A stretch of 12,590 bases of DNA from an uncultured Chlorobiales bacterium (GTDB lineage Bacteria > Bacteroidota > Chlorobiia > Chlorobiales > Chlorobiaceae), in the NCBI GenBank assembly GCA_903901395.1, contig CAIUQW010000144.1, forward strand, positions 1 to 12,590, read 5' to 3'. How positions within the stretch are numbered: the first letter of the stretch is position 1; the number at the start of each line of letters is the position of its first letter. The notes beneath the pieces were generated by a model, which was not told the DNA's origin, searched no databases, and worked only from the letters and a program-made list of their open reading frames with translations. Below are positions 12,318-12,590 of the stretch, piece by piece. Both the position numbers and the translations under genes were made by a program.

Positions 12318-12590
12318 TTAGCTCTGTAACGCGGATTTGACCGACGCGACAAAAGCCTCGATGGCCTTGTCGATTCCGGCAGGCTCCTTGCCGCCCGCGG
12401 TCGCCAGCTCAGGCTTTCCGCCGCCGCCGCCCTTGACGCACGCCGCGGCTTCGCGCACCAGCTTGCCCGCATCGAGTTTCAGCGATTTGACCGCCTCGTC
12501 CGACGCGAACGCGACCAGCGAAACCTTGCCATCCGCCACGCCGCACAGCAGGCCGACCGCGCACGAGATGCGCTCGCGAAGCGCGATGGC
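12318..12590 (-). CDS. alaS: alanyl-tRNA synthetase, C-terminal part (cut by window edge)
   Basis: The last 90 residues of a protein whose start lies beyond the right edge. The segment 'KVSLVAFASDEAVKSLKLDAGKLVREAAACVKGGGGGKPELATAGGKEPAGIDKAIE' matches the C-terminal (DHHA1-type) domain of AlaS, with the glycine-rich 'GGGGGKPELATAGGK' signature. AlaS charges tRNA-Ala in the cytoplasm. Catalytic and editing domains are not in the window. The stop TAA at 12318-12320 lies just before the ferredoxin-like gene. Confidence 0.93.
   Translation of the reverse strand, partial: AIALRERISCAVGLLCGVADGKVSLVAFASDEAVKSLKLDAGKLVREAAACVKGGGGGKPELATAGGKEPAGIDKAIEAFVASVKSALQS

Overview
The window almost certainly comes from a green sulfur bacterium (Chlorobiaceae, most likely Chlorobaculum or a close relative). 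The decisive evidence is a complete pscA–pscB pair, encoding the homodimeric type I photosynthetic reaction centre core (P840, 731 residues, with the FX cysteines at residues 527 and 536) and its FA/FB iron-sulfur subunit. A DsrC-like sulfur-carrier fragment, a rubredoxin, several low-potential electron carriers and the GC-rich coding style fit an anaerobic phototrophic sulfur oxidiser. PscB is 240 residues here, somewhat longer than the ~231 residues I recall for C. tepidum, so a sister species is likely; this is recall, not a search.

Layout. 1-497 (minus): a periplasmic monohaem cytochrome c whose 3' end runs out of frame into a DsrC-family gene cut by the window edge. 689-1579 (plus): mtgA, a monofunctional peptidoglycan glycosyltransferase. 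1628-1789 (minus): a 53-residue rubredoxin with its own terminator, which lies inside the end of mtgA. 1912-2367 (plus): an unrecognised four-helix membrane protein. 2374-5623 (minus): a probable operon dapF, radical SAM amrS-like, glutamate dehydrogenase. 5624-5968: a 345-base divergent control region holding a GC-rich structured element, an AT-rich tract, a perfect 16-bp operator-like palindrome and a TATACT -10 box. 5969-8974 (plus): pscA, an intercistronic hairpin, pscB and, just downstream, a strong rho-independent terminator. 9105-9845 (plus): a polyprenol-phosphate mannosyltransferase-like protein. 10073-11308 (plus): a two-ACT-domain SerB phosphoserine phosphatase. 11479-12590 (minus): the 3' end of alaS followed by two tandem paralogous 2[4Fe-4S] ferredoxin-like proteins.

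How the genes relate. PscA and PscB are the membrane core and stromal-side acceptor of the reaction centre; electrons leave through FA/FB to soluble ferredoxins. Rubredoxin and the two dicluster proteins at the right end are further small redox carriers, though nothing in the sequence ties them directly to the reaction centre. The dapF-amrS-gdh and serB genes are amino-acid and nitrogen metabolism housekeeping, and mtgA, dapF and possibly the glycosyltransferase relate to the cell envelope.

No wholly new system is evident. The most noteworthy items are: (i) a family of 7-bp-periodic repeats (TTGAYAR) sitting exactly on the stop codons of serB and both ferredoxin genes; (ii) the palindrome-plus-TATACT promoter candidate of pscA; (iii) the out-of-frame cytochrome/DsrC overlap; (iv) the atypical CX3CX2CX3C second motif in both tandem ferredoxins and the extra Cys-rich N-terminus of one of them; and (v) the matching Ala/Pro/Lys tails of PscA and PscB.
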